From: a virus
Virus record (IMG/VR): IMGVR_UViG_3300032157_000002
Span: 38,271-102,270 of that record
Length of the DNA stretch: 64,000 bases
Direction: 5' to 3' (one strand)
Both the position numbers and the translations under genes were made by a program. Numbering within the stretch: the stretch's first letter is position 1; each line of letters starts with the position of its first letter. The notes under the pieces were generated by a model, which was not told the DNA's origin, searched no databases, and worked only from the letters and a program-made list of their open reading frames with translations. Below, piece after piece: positions 22,040 to 27,996 of the stretch.

Positions 22040-22116
22040 GCCGATCTAGCTCATCGGGTTAGAGCATCCGCCTTGTAAGCGGGAGGTGAGGGGTTCGAGT
22101 CCTCTGATCGGCACCA
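22040..22116 (+). tRNA. tRNA-Thr (anticodon TGT)
   Basis: Starts directly after the CCA of the previous tRNA. Acceptor GCCGATC/GATCGGC, anticodon stem TCCGC/GCGGG with loop CTTGTAA, T-loop TTCGAGT, encoded CCA. Confidence 0.9.
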
Positions 22117-22118
22117 AT

Positions 22119-22167
22119 TTGCGGCCCATGCAAGAGGTGAAGGCCTATCTTCAATCCTTGGCCGCAA
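22119..22167 (+). repeat. Stem-loop element SLE-21
   Basis: Stem TTGCGGCC/GGCCGCAA. Inside: CA, TGCAAGAGG (9), TG, AAGG, CCT (for CCA), a 12-base arm, T. It begins two bases after tRNA-Thr. Confidence 0.65.
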
Positions 22168-22171
22168 CAGA

Positions 22172-22224
22172 AACCGACGCGCCCAATATACCTGTGATAG
22201 CCTGACAAGTCTGGCGCGTCGGTT
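22172..22224 (+). repeat. Stem-loop element SLE-22
   Basis: 12-bp stem AACCGACGCGCC/GGCGCGTCGGTT. Inside: CA, ATATACCTG (9), TG, ATAG, CCT (for CCA), GACAAGTC (8), T. It separates the + strand tRNA cluster from the convergent - strand genes and may end both transcripts. Confidence 0.65.
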
Positions 22225-22438
22225 AATCTTCGCGCCTGCGGCGGCAGGCCGGGATGTCATAGGCATCAAAGGCGTGGACGACGATGCCGAAGGGTGGCCC
22301 GTTGAGCCAGGACGGATCGGCCCGCTCTTTCTCGCCGATTTTCACCGCAATGATATAGTGGTCGCCCTTATCGACGCAGCGGAACTCGTTTCCGTACATC
22401 CAGAAATGCTCGCCGATCTTGAACTCGTCATGGGTCAT
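22223..22438 (-). CDS. Unknown small protein
   Basis: 71 residues from the start at 22438 (MTHDEFKIGEHFWMYGNEFRC). A beta-rich small domain (YGNEFRCVDKGDHYIIAVKIGE), reminiscent of short phage proteins that bind nucleic acid or protein; the C-terminus is Arg-rich (PACRRRRED). It overlaps the upstream gene by four bases. Function unknown. Confidence 0.6.
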   Translation of the reverse strand: MTHDEFKIGEHFWMYGNEFRCVDKGDHYIIAVKIGEKERADPSWLNGPPFGIVVHAFDAYDIPACRRRRED

Positions 22439-22632
22439 TCCAGCACCTCCATCCAGCCGAACCACACGCCAATACCAAGCGCCAGAATGAGGCAAATCAA
22501 GAAGATTTGGAAGGACAGCTCGCCCCACCACATGCCAGGATTGTGTGAGCTGAAGGGCGTCATGCTCAGAACCATGCCGAGCATCGCAAGCCATCCGATG
22601 GTGACGACTGTCATGAAGAGATAGGGGATCAT
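22435..22632 (-). CDS. Small two-helix membrane protein
   Basis: 65 residues with two hydrophobic helices: about 2-24 (IPYLFMTVVTIGWLAMLGMVL) and 41-60 (FQIFLICLILALGIGVW). No signal cleavage site. It overlaps both neighbours by ATGA. Possibly an inner-membrane exclusion or holin-like protein; no family recognised. Confidence 0.6.
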   Translation of the reverse strand: MIPYLFMTVVTIGWLAMLGMVLSMTPFSSHNPGMWWGELSFQIFLICLILALGIGVWFGWMEVLE

Positions 22633-22832
22633 TTGCGCTTCACCGGCTTCGGCGGACGGTTCCAGGGAAGGGCGTGAGCTGGATAGAGGCCCATGCTATC
22701 CATGTGACAATCGTCCCACCATTCGCGTTCCCAGAGGATGACCCTGACCTTCGTCTTGGCGAAATCGTATTTGTAGTAATTCCAGGCTCGGGTGATCATC
22801 TTCGAGTTGGTACGTATGACGGCGGCGTACAT
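22629..22832 (-). CDS. Unknown small protein
   Basis: 67 residues from the ATG at 22832, two bases after the stop of the upstream gene. Tyr/Trp-rich and basic (MITRAWNYYKYDFAKTKVRVILWEREWWDD), with a Pro/Lys tail. Function unknown. Confidence 0.55.
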   Translation of the reverse strand: MYAAVIRTNSKMITRAWNYYKYDFAKTKVRVILWEREWWDDCHMDSMGLYPAHALPWNRPPKPVKRK

Positions 22833-22834
22833 GA

Positions 22835-23197
22835 CTATGGTCCCAACCCGATCTGTGCGGCCTCGATCATGCTGCGCAGCTCTTGGATTGCCCAAGGCGT
22901 AAGATGTTCCACGCCATAGAGATCAAGATAGCTGCTGGCGAGATCGATGGCAGCGATGGGATATCCTGCCTTTATATGGAGCGCGACGGCTGAGACTGCT
23001 AGAATGCTAAGTGTGCGTGGTAAGTTAAGCTTTGCAACCTCACGGACAGCATCCGCCTCGGCGCTGGCTGCTCTTTCGTAAAGTTCCCTGGCTTCAGCCT
23101 TGGTATCCTCGTCATGGCTGGATTTGGATGCCATCCAGATGCGCTCAGCCATGCCGGCATAGTCTTCAGACTTTCGATGATATGTTAGCCAATTCAT
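22835..23197 (-). CDS. Unknown helical protein
   Basis: 120 residues. The start at 23197 has a clear AAGGAGAGAG site; the frame upstream of it runs through tRNA-Arg, so longer starts are excluded. Helical throughout (EDTKAEARELYERAASAEADAV), with a hydrophobic segment (SILAVSAVALHIKAGYPIAAID). No recognised family. Confidence 0.6.
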   Translation of the reverse strand: MNWLTYHRKSEDYAGMAERIWMASKSSHDEDTKAEARELYERAASAEADAVREVAKLNLPRTLSILAVSAVALHIKAGYPIAAIDLASSYLDLYGVEHLTPWAIQELRSMIEAAQIGLGP

Positions 23198-23213
23198 GTC
23201 TCTCTCCTTGGGT

Positions 23214-23290
23214 TGGCGACCCCGGCAGGGGTTGAACCTGCAACCTAGCGGGTAGAAGCCGCTTGCTCTAGTCCATTGAGCTACGGGGCC
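23214..23290 (-). tRNA. tRNA-Arg (anticodon TCT)
   Basis: Acceptor GGCCCCG/CGGGGTC, anticodon stem AGCGG/CCGCT with loop CTTCTAC, T-loop TTCAACC, discriminator G, encoded CCA. Confidence 0.9.
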
Positions 23291-23292
23291 GA

Positions 23293-23457
23293 TTACAATA
23301 TAGCGATGAAGAACAGGATGAAAATGATCCATCCCAGGCAATCGCTGTCGTTGTCATCCTCCTCTTCGGCCTGTTTTGCCTCCCGTTCTCTTTCGCGGGC
23401 GCGGCGCTCATGCCACCGCTTTCTGCGACGCTCGCGGAGTTCGGCATCATCCATCAT
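23293..23457 (-). CDS. Small charged protein with C-terminal membrane helix, 54 residues
   Basis: ATGATG start overlapping the stop of the upstream gene (ATGA). Residues 1-38 are extremely charged (Arg/Glu-rich helix, then EEEDDNDSD); residues about 41-54 are hydrophobic (CLGWIIFILFFIAIL), ending at the stop. This is a tail-anchored layout. It is three bases from tRNA-Arg. Function unknown. Confidence 0.6.
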   Translation of the reverse strand: MMDDAELRERRRKRWHERRAREREREAKQAEEEDDNDSDCLGWIIFILFFIAIL

Positions 23458-23783
23458 GGCCACCGATCTTTCCCGGTCAACACCCCCAGCAGATAGGGAA
23501 TGCTGCGCGGCTCTTCCTCCTTGAGGCGGAAGCCGTAGAAGGTATCGATGTCGTTGAAGCTTCGGCCAAGGTCATCGGTGATGGTGCCGAAGCTGGTGAG
23601 GCCGGCTTGCTCAAAGGCGGTGCGGGCTGAGGCCTTGCTCTTGAAATGCAGCGTTTCTGTGCAGCAGCCGCAGGTTTTGTTTGCCTCGACCACATAAGGC
23701 GCTTGGCGGTGAATGCGTCTGGCCTCCTTGGCGGCCTTCTCTTCGCGTTCGCGCTTGCGCTTTCTCCATTCTGCTTTCCCCAT
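23454..23783 (-). CDS. Unknown protein with Cys motif
   Basis: 109 residues from the start at 23783 (AAGGAGAGAAGCC site). The N-terminal 30 residues are a very basic helix (KAEWRKRKREREEKAAKEARR); the rest has CGCCTE and a compact fold. Longer starts would run into the tRNA-Lys gene. Nucleic-acid binding through the basic helix is plausible. Confidence 0.6.
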   Translation of the reverse strand: MGKAEWRKRKREREEKAAKEARRIHRQAPYVVEANKTCGCCTETLHFKSKASARTAFEQAGLTSFGTITDDLGRSFNDIDTFYGFRLKEEEPRSIPYLLGVLTGKDRWP

Positions 23784-23801
23784 GGCTTCTCTCCTTGGTA
23801 A

Positions 23802-23876
23802 TGGCAGACCGGCTCGGATTTGAACCGAGGATCGCGGATTAAGAGTCCGCTGCCTTAACCACTTGGCCACCGGTCT
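23802..23876 (-). tRNA. tRNA-Lys (anticodon CTT)
   Basis: Acceptor AGACCGG/CCGGTCT, D-stem GCC/GGC, anticodon stem GCGGA/TCCGC with loop CTCTTAA, T-loop TTCAAAT, encoded CCA. Confidence 0.88.
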
Positions 23877-23883
23877 ATATTAT

Positions 23884-24018
23884 TTAGCAGCCGCCGCCAC
23901 TGACTCTCCAGATGACCCAGCCAATGAAGACCAGAAGCGCCCAGTTCCAGAGGCCATAGGAAATCCAGAAGGCGATTTGAAAATTAGGGTCATCCCATGG
24001 GTGCTGTTTATCGTTCAT
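23884..24018 (-). CDS. Small membrane protein, 44 residues
   Basis: Start at 24018 behind CAAGGAGAGTGAC. The N-terminus is polar (MNDKQHPWDDPNFQ); residues about 17-37 form one Trp-rich membrane helix (FWISYGLWNWALLVFIGWVIW). It sits between two tRNA genes of the same strand. Function unknown. Confidence 0.6.
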   Translation of the reverse strand: MNDKQHPWDDPNFQIAFWISYGLWNWALLVFIGWVIWRVSGGGC

Positions 24019-24037
24019 GTCACTCTCCTTGGGTATT

Positions 24038-24114
24038 TGGTAGTCCAGGTAGGAGTCGAACCCACGACCTTCGCTGTGTAAAAGCGCCGCTCTGACCAAC
24101 TGAGCTACTGGACC
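24038..24114 (-). tRNA. tRNA-Val (anticodon TAC)
   Basis: Acceptor GGTCCAG/CTGGACT (one G-T), D-arm GCTC/GAGC, anticodon stem GCGCT/AGCGA with one mismatch at its base, loop TTTACAC, T-loop TTCGACT, encoded CCA. Confidence 0.85.
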
Positions 24115-24116
24115 AA

Positions 24117-24206
24117 TGGTGGGTCACCGAGGAATCGAACCTCTAAGGCATCCACCCCTCGTTTATCAGCCGACAGGTTTACAGCCTGTTGAGGGGAAAG
24201 CGACCC
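24117..24206 (-). tRNA. tRNA-Tyr-like (anticodon GTA) lacking a D-arm
   Basis: Acceptor GGGTCGC/GTGACCC, anticodon stem ACAGG/CCTGT with loop CTGTAAA, T-loop TTCGATT and CCA are present. Only ten bases (TTTCCCCTCA) lie between acceptor and anticodon stem, too few for a D-arm. Their CCCCTC can pair with GAGGGG in the long variable region, extending the anticodon arm. It may be an unusual or decayed tRNA-Tyr. Confidence 0.65.
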
Positions 24207-24212
24207 TATGCT

Positions 24213-24494
24213 TTAGTTCTGAGACGGCTCGGGGTCTTTCGGGAGCCAGCGCTCCTTGAAGGCCTCTTTATCGTCGTCATATTCCTTCTCGAAATCCTCC
24301 TTAGAGGGAGCATCTTCGGTAGGTTCGTATTTGGGTTCGTCTTTCTGCATGGCGATCCTCACATTGGGCCAGACTTCATTGAAGAGCATGGATGGCTGGC
24401 GTTTCGATCCATCCTCATTGAGCCAGCGCTTATAGATAACAACGCCATCATGGTAGATGTACAGTTCTCGGCCGTGACGCTCGCTCCAGATCAT
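24213..24494 (-). CDS. Unknown acidic protein
   Basis: 93 residues from the ATG at 24494, which overlaps the stop of the upstream gene. The N-terminal half (HGRELYIYHDGVVIYKRWLNEDG) is beta-rich; the second half is a Glu/Asp/Lys-rich helix, followed by KDPEPSQN. No recognised family. Confidence 0.55.
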   Translation of the reverse strand: MIWSERHGRELYIYHDGVVIYKRWLNEDGSKRQPSMLFNEVWPNVRIAMQKDEPKYEPTEDAPSKEDFEKEYDDDKEAFKERWLPKDPEPSQN

Positions 24495-24718
24495 CGGCCA
24501 TGCGCCGCATCGTGTTTCAGGTGCTCTTCGAACCACTGCTGAATCTCCGGGCTCATGCCGGCTAAGGTTTCTGGCGGCATGGTTCGCAGGAGGGTGCAGA
24601 GCAGGTCGGTGACCTTATTCGCGGCGTCGCGGGCCTCTTTGACTTCCTTGCGCAGCCTGTCAACGTCGCTACTCAAGAAATCTGCACTGGTTGCGCCTTC
24701 GAACATATTGCAGGGCAT
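24491..24718 (-). CDS. Unknown small helical protein
   Basis: 75 residues behind an AGGAGA site. A coiled-coil-like middle (VDRLRKEVKEARDAANKVTDLL), then a helical C-terminus. It lies between tRNA-Tyr and the four-tRNA group on the same strand. Function unknown. Confidence 0.55.
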   Translation of the reverse strand: MPCNMFEGATSADFLSSDVDRLRKEVKEARDAANKVTDLLCTLLRTMPPETLAGMSPEIQQWFEEHLKHDAAHGR

Positions 24719-24731
24719 GCTCTTCTCCTGT

Positions 24732-24814
24732 TGGTGCGGGCGGCCGGACTCGAACCGGCACGCACTAGGCGGACTGTTTTGAGCAGCCAGTGTCTACCAT
24801 TCCACCACACCCGC
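24732..24814 (-). tRNA. tRNA-Leu (anticodon CAA)
   Basis: Long-variable-arm (class II) tRNA: acceptor GCGGGTG/CGCCCGC, anticodon stem GGCTG/CAGTC with loop CTCAAAA, T-loop TTCGAGT, encoded CCA. Confidence 0.9.
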
Positions 24815-24819
24815 AATAT

Positions 24820-24896
24820 TGGCAGTCCCGGCTGGGGTTGAACCAGCGACCTTCGGTTTCGTAGACCGACGCTCTATTCCACTGAGCTACGGGACT
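24820..24896 (-). tRNA. tRNA-Arg (anticodon ACG)
   Basis: Acceptor AGTCCCG/CGGGACT, anticodon stem TCGGT/ACCGA with loop CTACGAA, T-loop TTCAACC, encoded CCA. Confidence 0.9.
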
Positions 24897-24899
24897 ATA

Positions 24900-24976
24900 T
24901 GGTGTTCGCGATTGGATTCGAACCAACACTTTACAGCACCTCAAGCTGTTCCCTCTACCGGTTGGGGTACGCGAAC
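24900..24976 (-). tRNA. tRNA with Leu anticodon GAG but short variable arm
   Basis: Acceptor GTTCGCG/CGCGAAC, D-stem CCC/GGG, anticodon stem ACAGC/GCTGT with loop TTGAGGT, T-loop TTCGAAT, encoded CCA. The variable region is only about five bases, whereas bacterial tRNA-Leu has a long variable arm. Confidence 0.82.
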
Positions 24977-24978
24977 AT

Positions 24979-25055
24979 TGGTGCTCGGAGAGAGATTCGA
25001 ACTCTCACTGGCGGCGTCCTGAGCGCCGTGCCTCTACCAGTTGGGCTATCCGAGC
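24979..25055 (-). tRNA. tRNA with Leu anticodon CAG but short variable arm
   Basis: Acceptor GCTCGGA/TCCGAGC, D-arm GCCC/GGC with AACTGGTAGA loop, anticodon stem CGGCG/CGCCG with loop CTCAGGA, T-loop TTCGAAT, encoded CCA. Variable region CCAGT (five bases). Like its neighbour, it lacks the class II arm. Confidence 0.82.
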
Positions 25056-25591
25056 CTGCGTCTCCTTGCATTTCTCCCTGCATAATTCGGCGTCATGGCG
25101 TGGCAGTTGGGGCATAGTAGTCGGACGTTGCTCGCCGCGTGATTTCGGCTGTTCCCGTCCATGTGATCAATCTGAAGGGGTATTGGCTCATTGAGCCATT
25201 CTGACAGATTGCACCTTGAACATTTGTGTCCATTCTTCCGGATCATATTCTCTTTGGCCGTCCGCCTAATGCCAAAGGTGTGGTCTCCGTTTAACCACCT
25301 CTCATAAAGGTCGTCTCGGCTAGCCCTCGCATGACACTGCTGAGAACAAAACCGTTTCGTCGTGTTTCCTTTATATGGGGTGAAGGATGTCCCGCACCCG
25401 GCTTCACATTCTCTCGGCGTGCCGTAAGCAGTTTTTGGTCTACAGCCTCGCTTGCCGTTCCATTGTATCCCGTAGCGCTTTCGCCAATACACCACTTTGG
25501 TCTTAGAGCAGCCCAGGCGCGCAGCTATCTCGCGCAGCGTCAGGTCAAGATCGGTTAGTTCCTGAAGAACTTTACGGTCTGGTATCGACAT
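25046..25591 (-). CDS. Free-standing HNH endonuclease with helix-turn-helix
   Basis: 181 residues. Residues about 1-40 form a helix-turn-helix (LTLREIAARLGCSKTKVVYWRKRYGI), then a Cys finger (CEAGCGTSF...CSQQCHARA), and a C-terminal HNH nuclease: CSRCNLSEW, LQIDHMDGNSRN, VRLLCPNCHAMTPNYAGRN. This build is typical of free-standing homing-type phage nucleases. The stop lies ten bases inside the downstream tRNA. It is related to the HNH genes at 56765-57367 and 57487-58083. Confidence 0.85.
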   Translation of the reverse strand: MSIPDRKVLQELTDLDLTLREIAARLGCSKTKVVYWRKRYGIQWNGKRGCRPKTAYGTPRECEAGCGTSFTPYKGNTTKRFCSQQCHARASRDDLYERWLNGDHTFGIRRTAKENMIRKNGHKCSRCNLSEWLNEPIPLQIDHMDGNSRNHAASNVRLLCPNCHAMTPNYAGRNARRRRLG

Positions 25592-25682
25592 GAGGTTGAT
25601 GCAAGGCTCCGCCGCTTAGCGACGGACTAGTCGCTTTCGGAGGAGGGATAGATATAAGCGATTCTGCATCATGTGGGAGAAT

Positions 25683-26057
25683 TTAGGTATCTTTGTCGGT
25701 TAAGTCAAGGCCATAATCTTGCTTTATGATCTCGGCAAGTTCGGCGTCAGACACCTCGACCCATTTGTCGCCTTCCATGACCTGGGCTTTGGCTTGAGGG
25801 GTGGACCGGTCGATCCTGACCGTCGTCGTCCTGCTGACGGTTCTGCCGCGAAAGACAATGCCGTGATCTTCGGCGCGCTCTACACAGTCATCGCAGAGCG
25901 TGATCTCCAGATGTTGGCCGTCCATCGGGTCGAAATAAGCCGAGCCATAATGCCCTCGCGTCGAGAAGGCGAGGCCTCCGATCGGCTGGAGGCCTTCTTC
26001 TGGGTTCTGGAAATTCTCCATGACCTTGTTGCATCTAAGGCAAGTGCAGGTGCTCAT
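25683..26057 (-). CDS. Cys-pair protein of unknown function
   Basis: 124 residues. The N-terminus has CTCLRCNKVM and a later CDDC, so four Cys may bind zinc. The middle (GGLAFSTRGHYGSAYFDPMDGQHLEITLCDDCV) resembles small phage proteins of unknown role; the C-terminus is acidic. It is coupled to the next upstream gene at 26057. Confidence 0.6.
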   Translation of the reverse strand: MSTCTCLRCNKVMENFQNPEEGLQPIGGLAFSTRGHYGSAYFDPMDGQHLEITLCDDCVERAEDHGIVFRGRTVSRTTTVRIDRSTPQAKAQVMEGDKWVEVSDAELAEIIKQDYGLDLTDKDT

Positions 26058-26356
26058 CAGCGAAGCTCGCTTAACCGTTCGGTATAATGCCGGGCGATGC
26101 AGCGATCATTGCGACCGCAGCTATTGCGGGAGGCGAGCCAATCGCGCTGGCGGCGCTGGATGCGGGCGGCATGGCGGGCATCATCACGCAGCGCGCGCAG
26201 ATAGGCCCGGTTCATGCGGACATCGAGGGCGCGTAGCCGGCCGCTTTCACAGATGGTTTGCTCGGCGGCACTGTCGGCATTGCGGCAGGAGAAGGACTGC
26301 GCCGAGGCTGGCGCGGCCATGGCGATCAGGCCAAGGGCAATAAGGGCTGCTTTCAT
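26057..26356 (-). CDS. Secreted LprI-like (lysozyme inhibitor family) protein
   Basis: 99 residues. Signal peptide at 1-19 (ALIALGLIAMAAPASAQ). The mature part SFSCRNADSAAEQTIC, LRALDVRMNRAYLRAL, QRDWLASRNSCGRNDRCIARHYTERL matches the LprI N-terminal domain pattern with four Cys. LprI family members act in the periplasm, and one is known to inhibit lysozyme. In a phage it could protect the infected cell or delay self-lysis; that is inference. It is coupled to both neighbours by overlaps. Confidence 0.75.
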   Translation of the reverse strand: MKAALIALGLIAMAAPASAQSFSCRNADSAAEQTICESGRLRALDVRMNRAYLRALRDDARHAARIQRRQRDWLASRNSCGRNDRCIARHYTERLSELR

Positions 26357-26739
26357 GCATTTTCCTTTCGTGGTGGAAGTTCATAGGTATAATTGAAGAA
26401 GCCGCGCCGGCTGAGTTCGTCTGGCTCGGTCACCGGCAAGCCCATTGCGATCTGCATGGCGTCGATGAACTTATAGGTGGTGCGGGCCTTGAAGTCATCG
26501 CTCTGGCTGCTGGGAAGCGAGGGGAGTTCCCATTCGCCGTCATGGTTGCGCCATGCGCCATTGCTGACGATGATCCAGTCATTTTCCTGGCGGCGCTTGA
26601 CATGAAGGCGCGGCGCGATGCGGAACTCGGTCGCCAGCGTCAGTAGATGCCCGGAGCTGGGGAAATCATCCAGCTCCCAGAGCGGGGTTTCAATGAGGGC
26701 TTGCCATTCCTGGGCGACTTGATCGAGGGCTTCACTCAT
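26353..26739 (-). CDS. Unknown protein
   Basis: 128 residues from the start at 26739 (MSEALDQVAQEWQALIE). Trp-rich, with a beta-rich middle (RLHVKRRQENDWIIVSNGAWRNHDGEWELPSLP) and C-terminal aromatics (FFNYTYELPP). No motif. It is coupled to the LprI-like gene. Confidence 0.55.
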   Translation of the reverse strand: MSEALDQVAQEWQALIETPLWELDDFPSSGHLLTLATEFRIAPRLHVKRRQENDWIIVSNGAWRNHDGEWELPSLPSSQSDDFKARTTYKFIDAMQIAMGLPVTEPDELSRRGFFNYTYELPPRKENA

Positions 26740-26744
26740 GGCGG

Positions 26745-27044
26745 CTACTCCGGTTGCCAAGGCTGGGGCTTATGATCATCTGGGTTGGTCCAGGGCGCCT
26801 CGGGTTCGATCTTGTTGCCAAGGATCACCTCTTGATAGACCGCCTCGACCGCCTTGTTCACCGCTTCCTCGACCGTGTTGCCCCAGAAAGTATAGCGCAT
26901 CATATTGCTGTCATCTGGGGTGATGCTGCACACGGGCGCATAGGGCTCAGTGAGGCTGAAGGAGATGGTGACGTGCCAGTCAGCCTTGGTGATGTCATAA
27001 AGCTTGGCGAGCTTTTCGCTGATGGCGTGGTGATCAATGGTCAT
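26745..27044 (-). CDS. Unknown small protein
   Basis: 99 residues. Compact alpha/beta domain (WHVTISFSLTEPYAPVCSITPDDSN, then a helix VEEAVNKAVEAVYQEVI) and a Pro/Trp-rich tail. It overlaps the upstream gene by four bases. Function unknown. Confidence 0.55.
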   Translation of the reverse strand: MTIDHHAISEKLAKLYDITKADWHVTISFSLTEPYAPVCSITPDDSNMMRYTFWGNTVEEAVNKAVEAVYQEVILGNKIEPEAPWTNPDDHKPQPWQPE

Positions 27045-27268
27045 GGCGTGTCTCCCCTCGCGCGAAACAAGGATCGGACAGCAGTGCGGTGCATTTCCGA
27101 CAAGGCATCAATGCGCTCTGGGAGCGTGAGCCATCGGTCGCCATCGCCCTGCATAGGCGCCTCGGCGCGGTCAAGCGCGTCTTCGATCTGCTCGAAGGTA
27201 GAGTCGTCGAGCTGGCCGCTCGGGAGGGCTTTGAGGAAATCGGCTTTAAGTTCTATTTCGTCGTTCAT
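27041..27268 (-). CDS. Unknown small acidic protein
   Basis: 75 residues, helical and acidic (FEQIEDALDRAEAP,  LPERIDALSEMHR). First gene of the - strand run after tRNA-Cys, with AAGGAGACAC before the start. Function unknown. Confidence 0.55.
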   Translation of the reverse strand: MNDEIELKADFLKALPSGQLDDSTFEQIEDALDRAEAPMQGDGDRWLTLPERIDALSEMHRTAVRSLFRARGDTP

Positions 27269-27287
27269 GGCGTGTCTCCTTGGGGTT

Positions 27288-27362
27288 TGGAGAAGTGGAC
27301 GGGAATTGAACCCGCTTCTCAGGATTTGCAGTCCTGCGCATCAACCGGTCTGCCACCACCTC
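27288..27362 (-). tRNA. tRNA-Cys (anticodon GCA)
   Basis: Acceptor GAGGTGG/CCACTTC (one G-T), anticodon stem CAGGA/TCCTG with loop CTGCAAA, T-loop TTCAATT, discriminator T as expected for Cys, encoded CCA. Confidence 0.9.
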
Positions 27363-27369
27363 TATAAAA

Positions 27370-27423
27370 TGCCGGCGCCACACATGTGCTGGGCTCTCGC
27401 CATGGAATTACTGGGCGCCGGCA
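27370..27423 (-). repeat. Stem-loop element SLE-23 (reverse orientation)
   Basis: 10-bp stem TGCCGGCGCC/GGCGCCGGCA. On the - strand: CA, GTAATTCCA (9), TG, a small GC-GAGA-GC hairpin, CCA, GCACATGTG (9), T. It sits between tRNA-Ser and tRNA-Cys in their sense. Confidence 0.7.
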
Positions 27424-27435
27424 GTCTTTGTGTTC

Positions 27436-27535
27436 TGGCGGAGGAGACAGGATTCGAACCCGTACGCTGCCTCTCGGCAAGCCCTCGCATTTCAAGTGCG
27501 CTGCCGCTACCCAGAATCTTTCGGCTTACTCCTCC
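27436..27535 (-). tRNA. tRNA-Ser (anticodon TGA)
   Basis: Class II tRNA: acceptor GGAGGAG/CTCCTCC, anticodon loop CTTGAAA, long variable arm, T-loop TTCGAAT, discriminator G, encoded CCA. Confidence 0.9.
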
Positions 27536-27544
27536 GTGAACTTG

Positions 27545-27573
27545 CATATAAGCGAAGAAAGCATTATTTTCAA
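27545..27573 (-). promoter_or_regulatory. Putative sigma70-type promoter for the - strand tRNAs
   Basis: On the - strand: TTGAAA (27573-27568), a 17-base spacer, TATATG (27550-27545). The tRNA-Ser 5' end at 27535 lies ten bases downstream. Confidence 0.6.
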
Positions 27574-27581
27574 TATCGATT

Positions 27582-27627
27582 GCGGCCCATCAAAACTTTG
27601 GGGCAACCCCATCACAATTGTGGCCGC
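27582..27627 (+). repeat. Stem-loop element SLE-24
   Basis: Stem GCGGCC/GGCCGC. Inside: CA, TCAAAACTT (9), TG, with an inserted GGGGCAACCCC-type hairpin, CA, TCACAATTG (9), T. Confidence 0.7.
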
Positions 27628-27644
27628 GATCCCCCACCCCAAAG

Positions 27645-27692
27645 CGAGCCGCCCAAGCCAACTATGTGTCCCATGAGCCACATGGCGGTTCG
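27645..27692 (+). repeat. Stem-loop element SLE-25
   Basis: 9-bp stem CGAGCCGCC/GGCGGTTCG. Inside: CA, AGCCAACTA (9), TG, TGTC, CCA, TGAGCCACA (9), T. It is followed by TCTTCTTT, so it could also act as a terminator. Confidence 0.7.
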
Positions 27693-27996
27693 TCTTCTTT
27701 CATCGCCTTTATGCAATCCGTTGACGCCGCGCGCGGAATCGCGCATCTTCCGTTCTAACGCTACATCTTGATGTTTAGCGCGTAGCCGCCCCAATATCTG
27801 GGGTGAGAGCAGCCCAAGCCTGTCCTCGTGCAAGCCAGCTCTCCCAGATCAAGGTGGCCCTGCCACAAGTTTGGCGCCCTCGGGTTGAGCCCCCGTTATC
27901 CCGCTCTTGTGCCCTCGCCTCACCAGCAATAGGCGTGCTCCCGTCAGCACCGACGTATCGGCTGCGAATTCCTTTTAACCACAAGGATTCGACGCG
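27693..27996 (+). other. Structured leader upstream of the capsid gene
   Basis: No gene seen. It holds a hairpin CGCTA-CATC/GATG-TTTAGCG at 27759-27780 and a two-part stem ATCTGGG + GAGAGC (27796-27810) pairing with GCTCTC + CCAGAT (27838-27849), plus small GC hairpins near 27855. It probably forms the 5' untranslated leader of the capsid mRNA. Confidence 0.45.
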
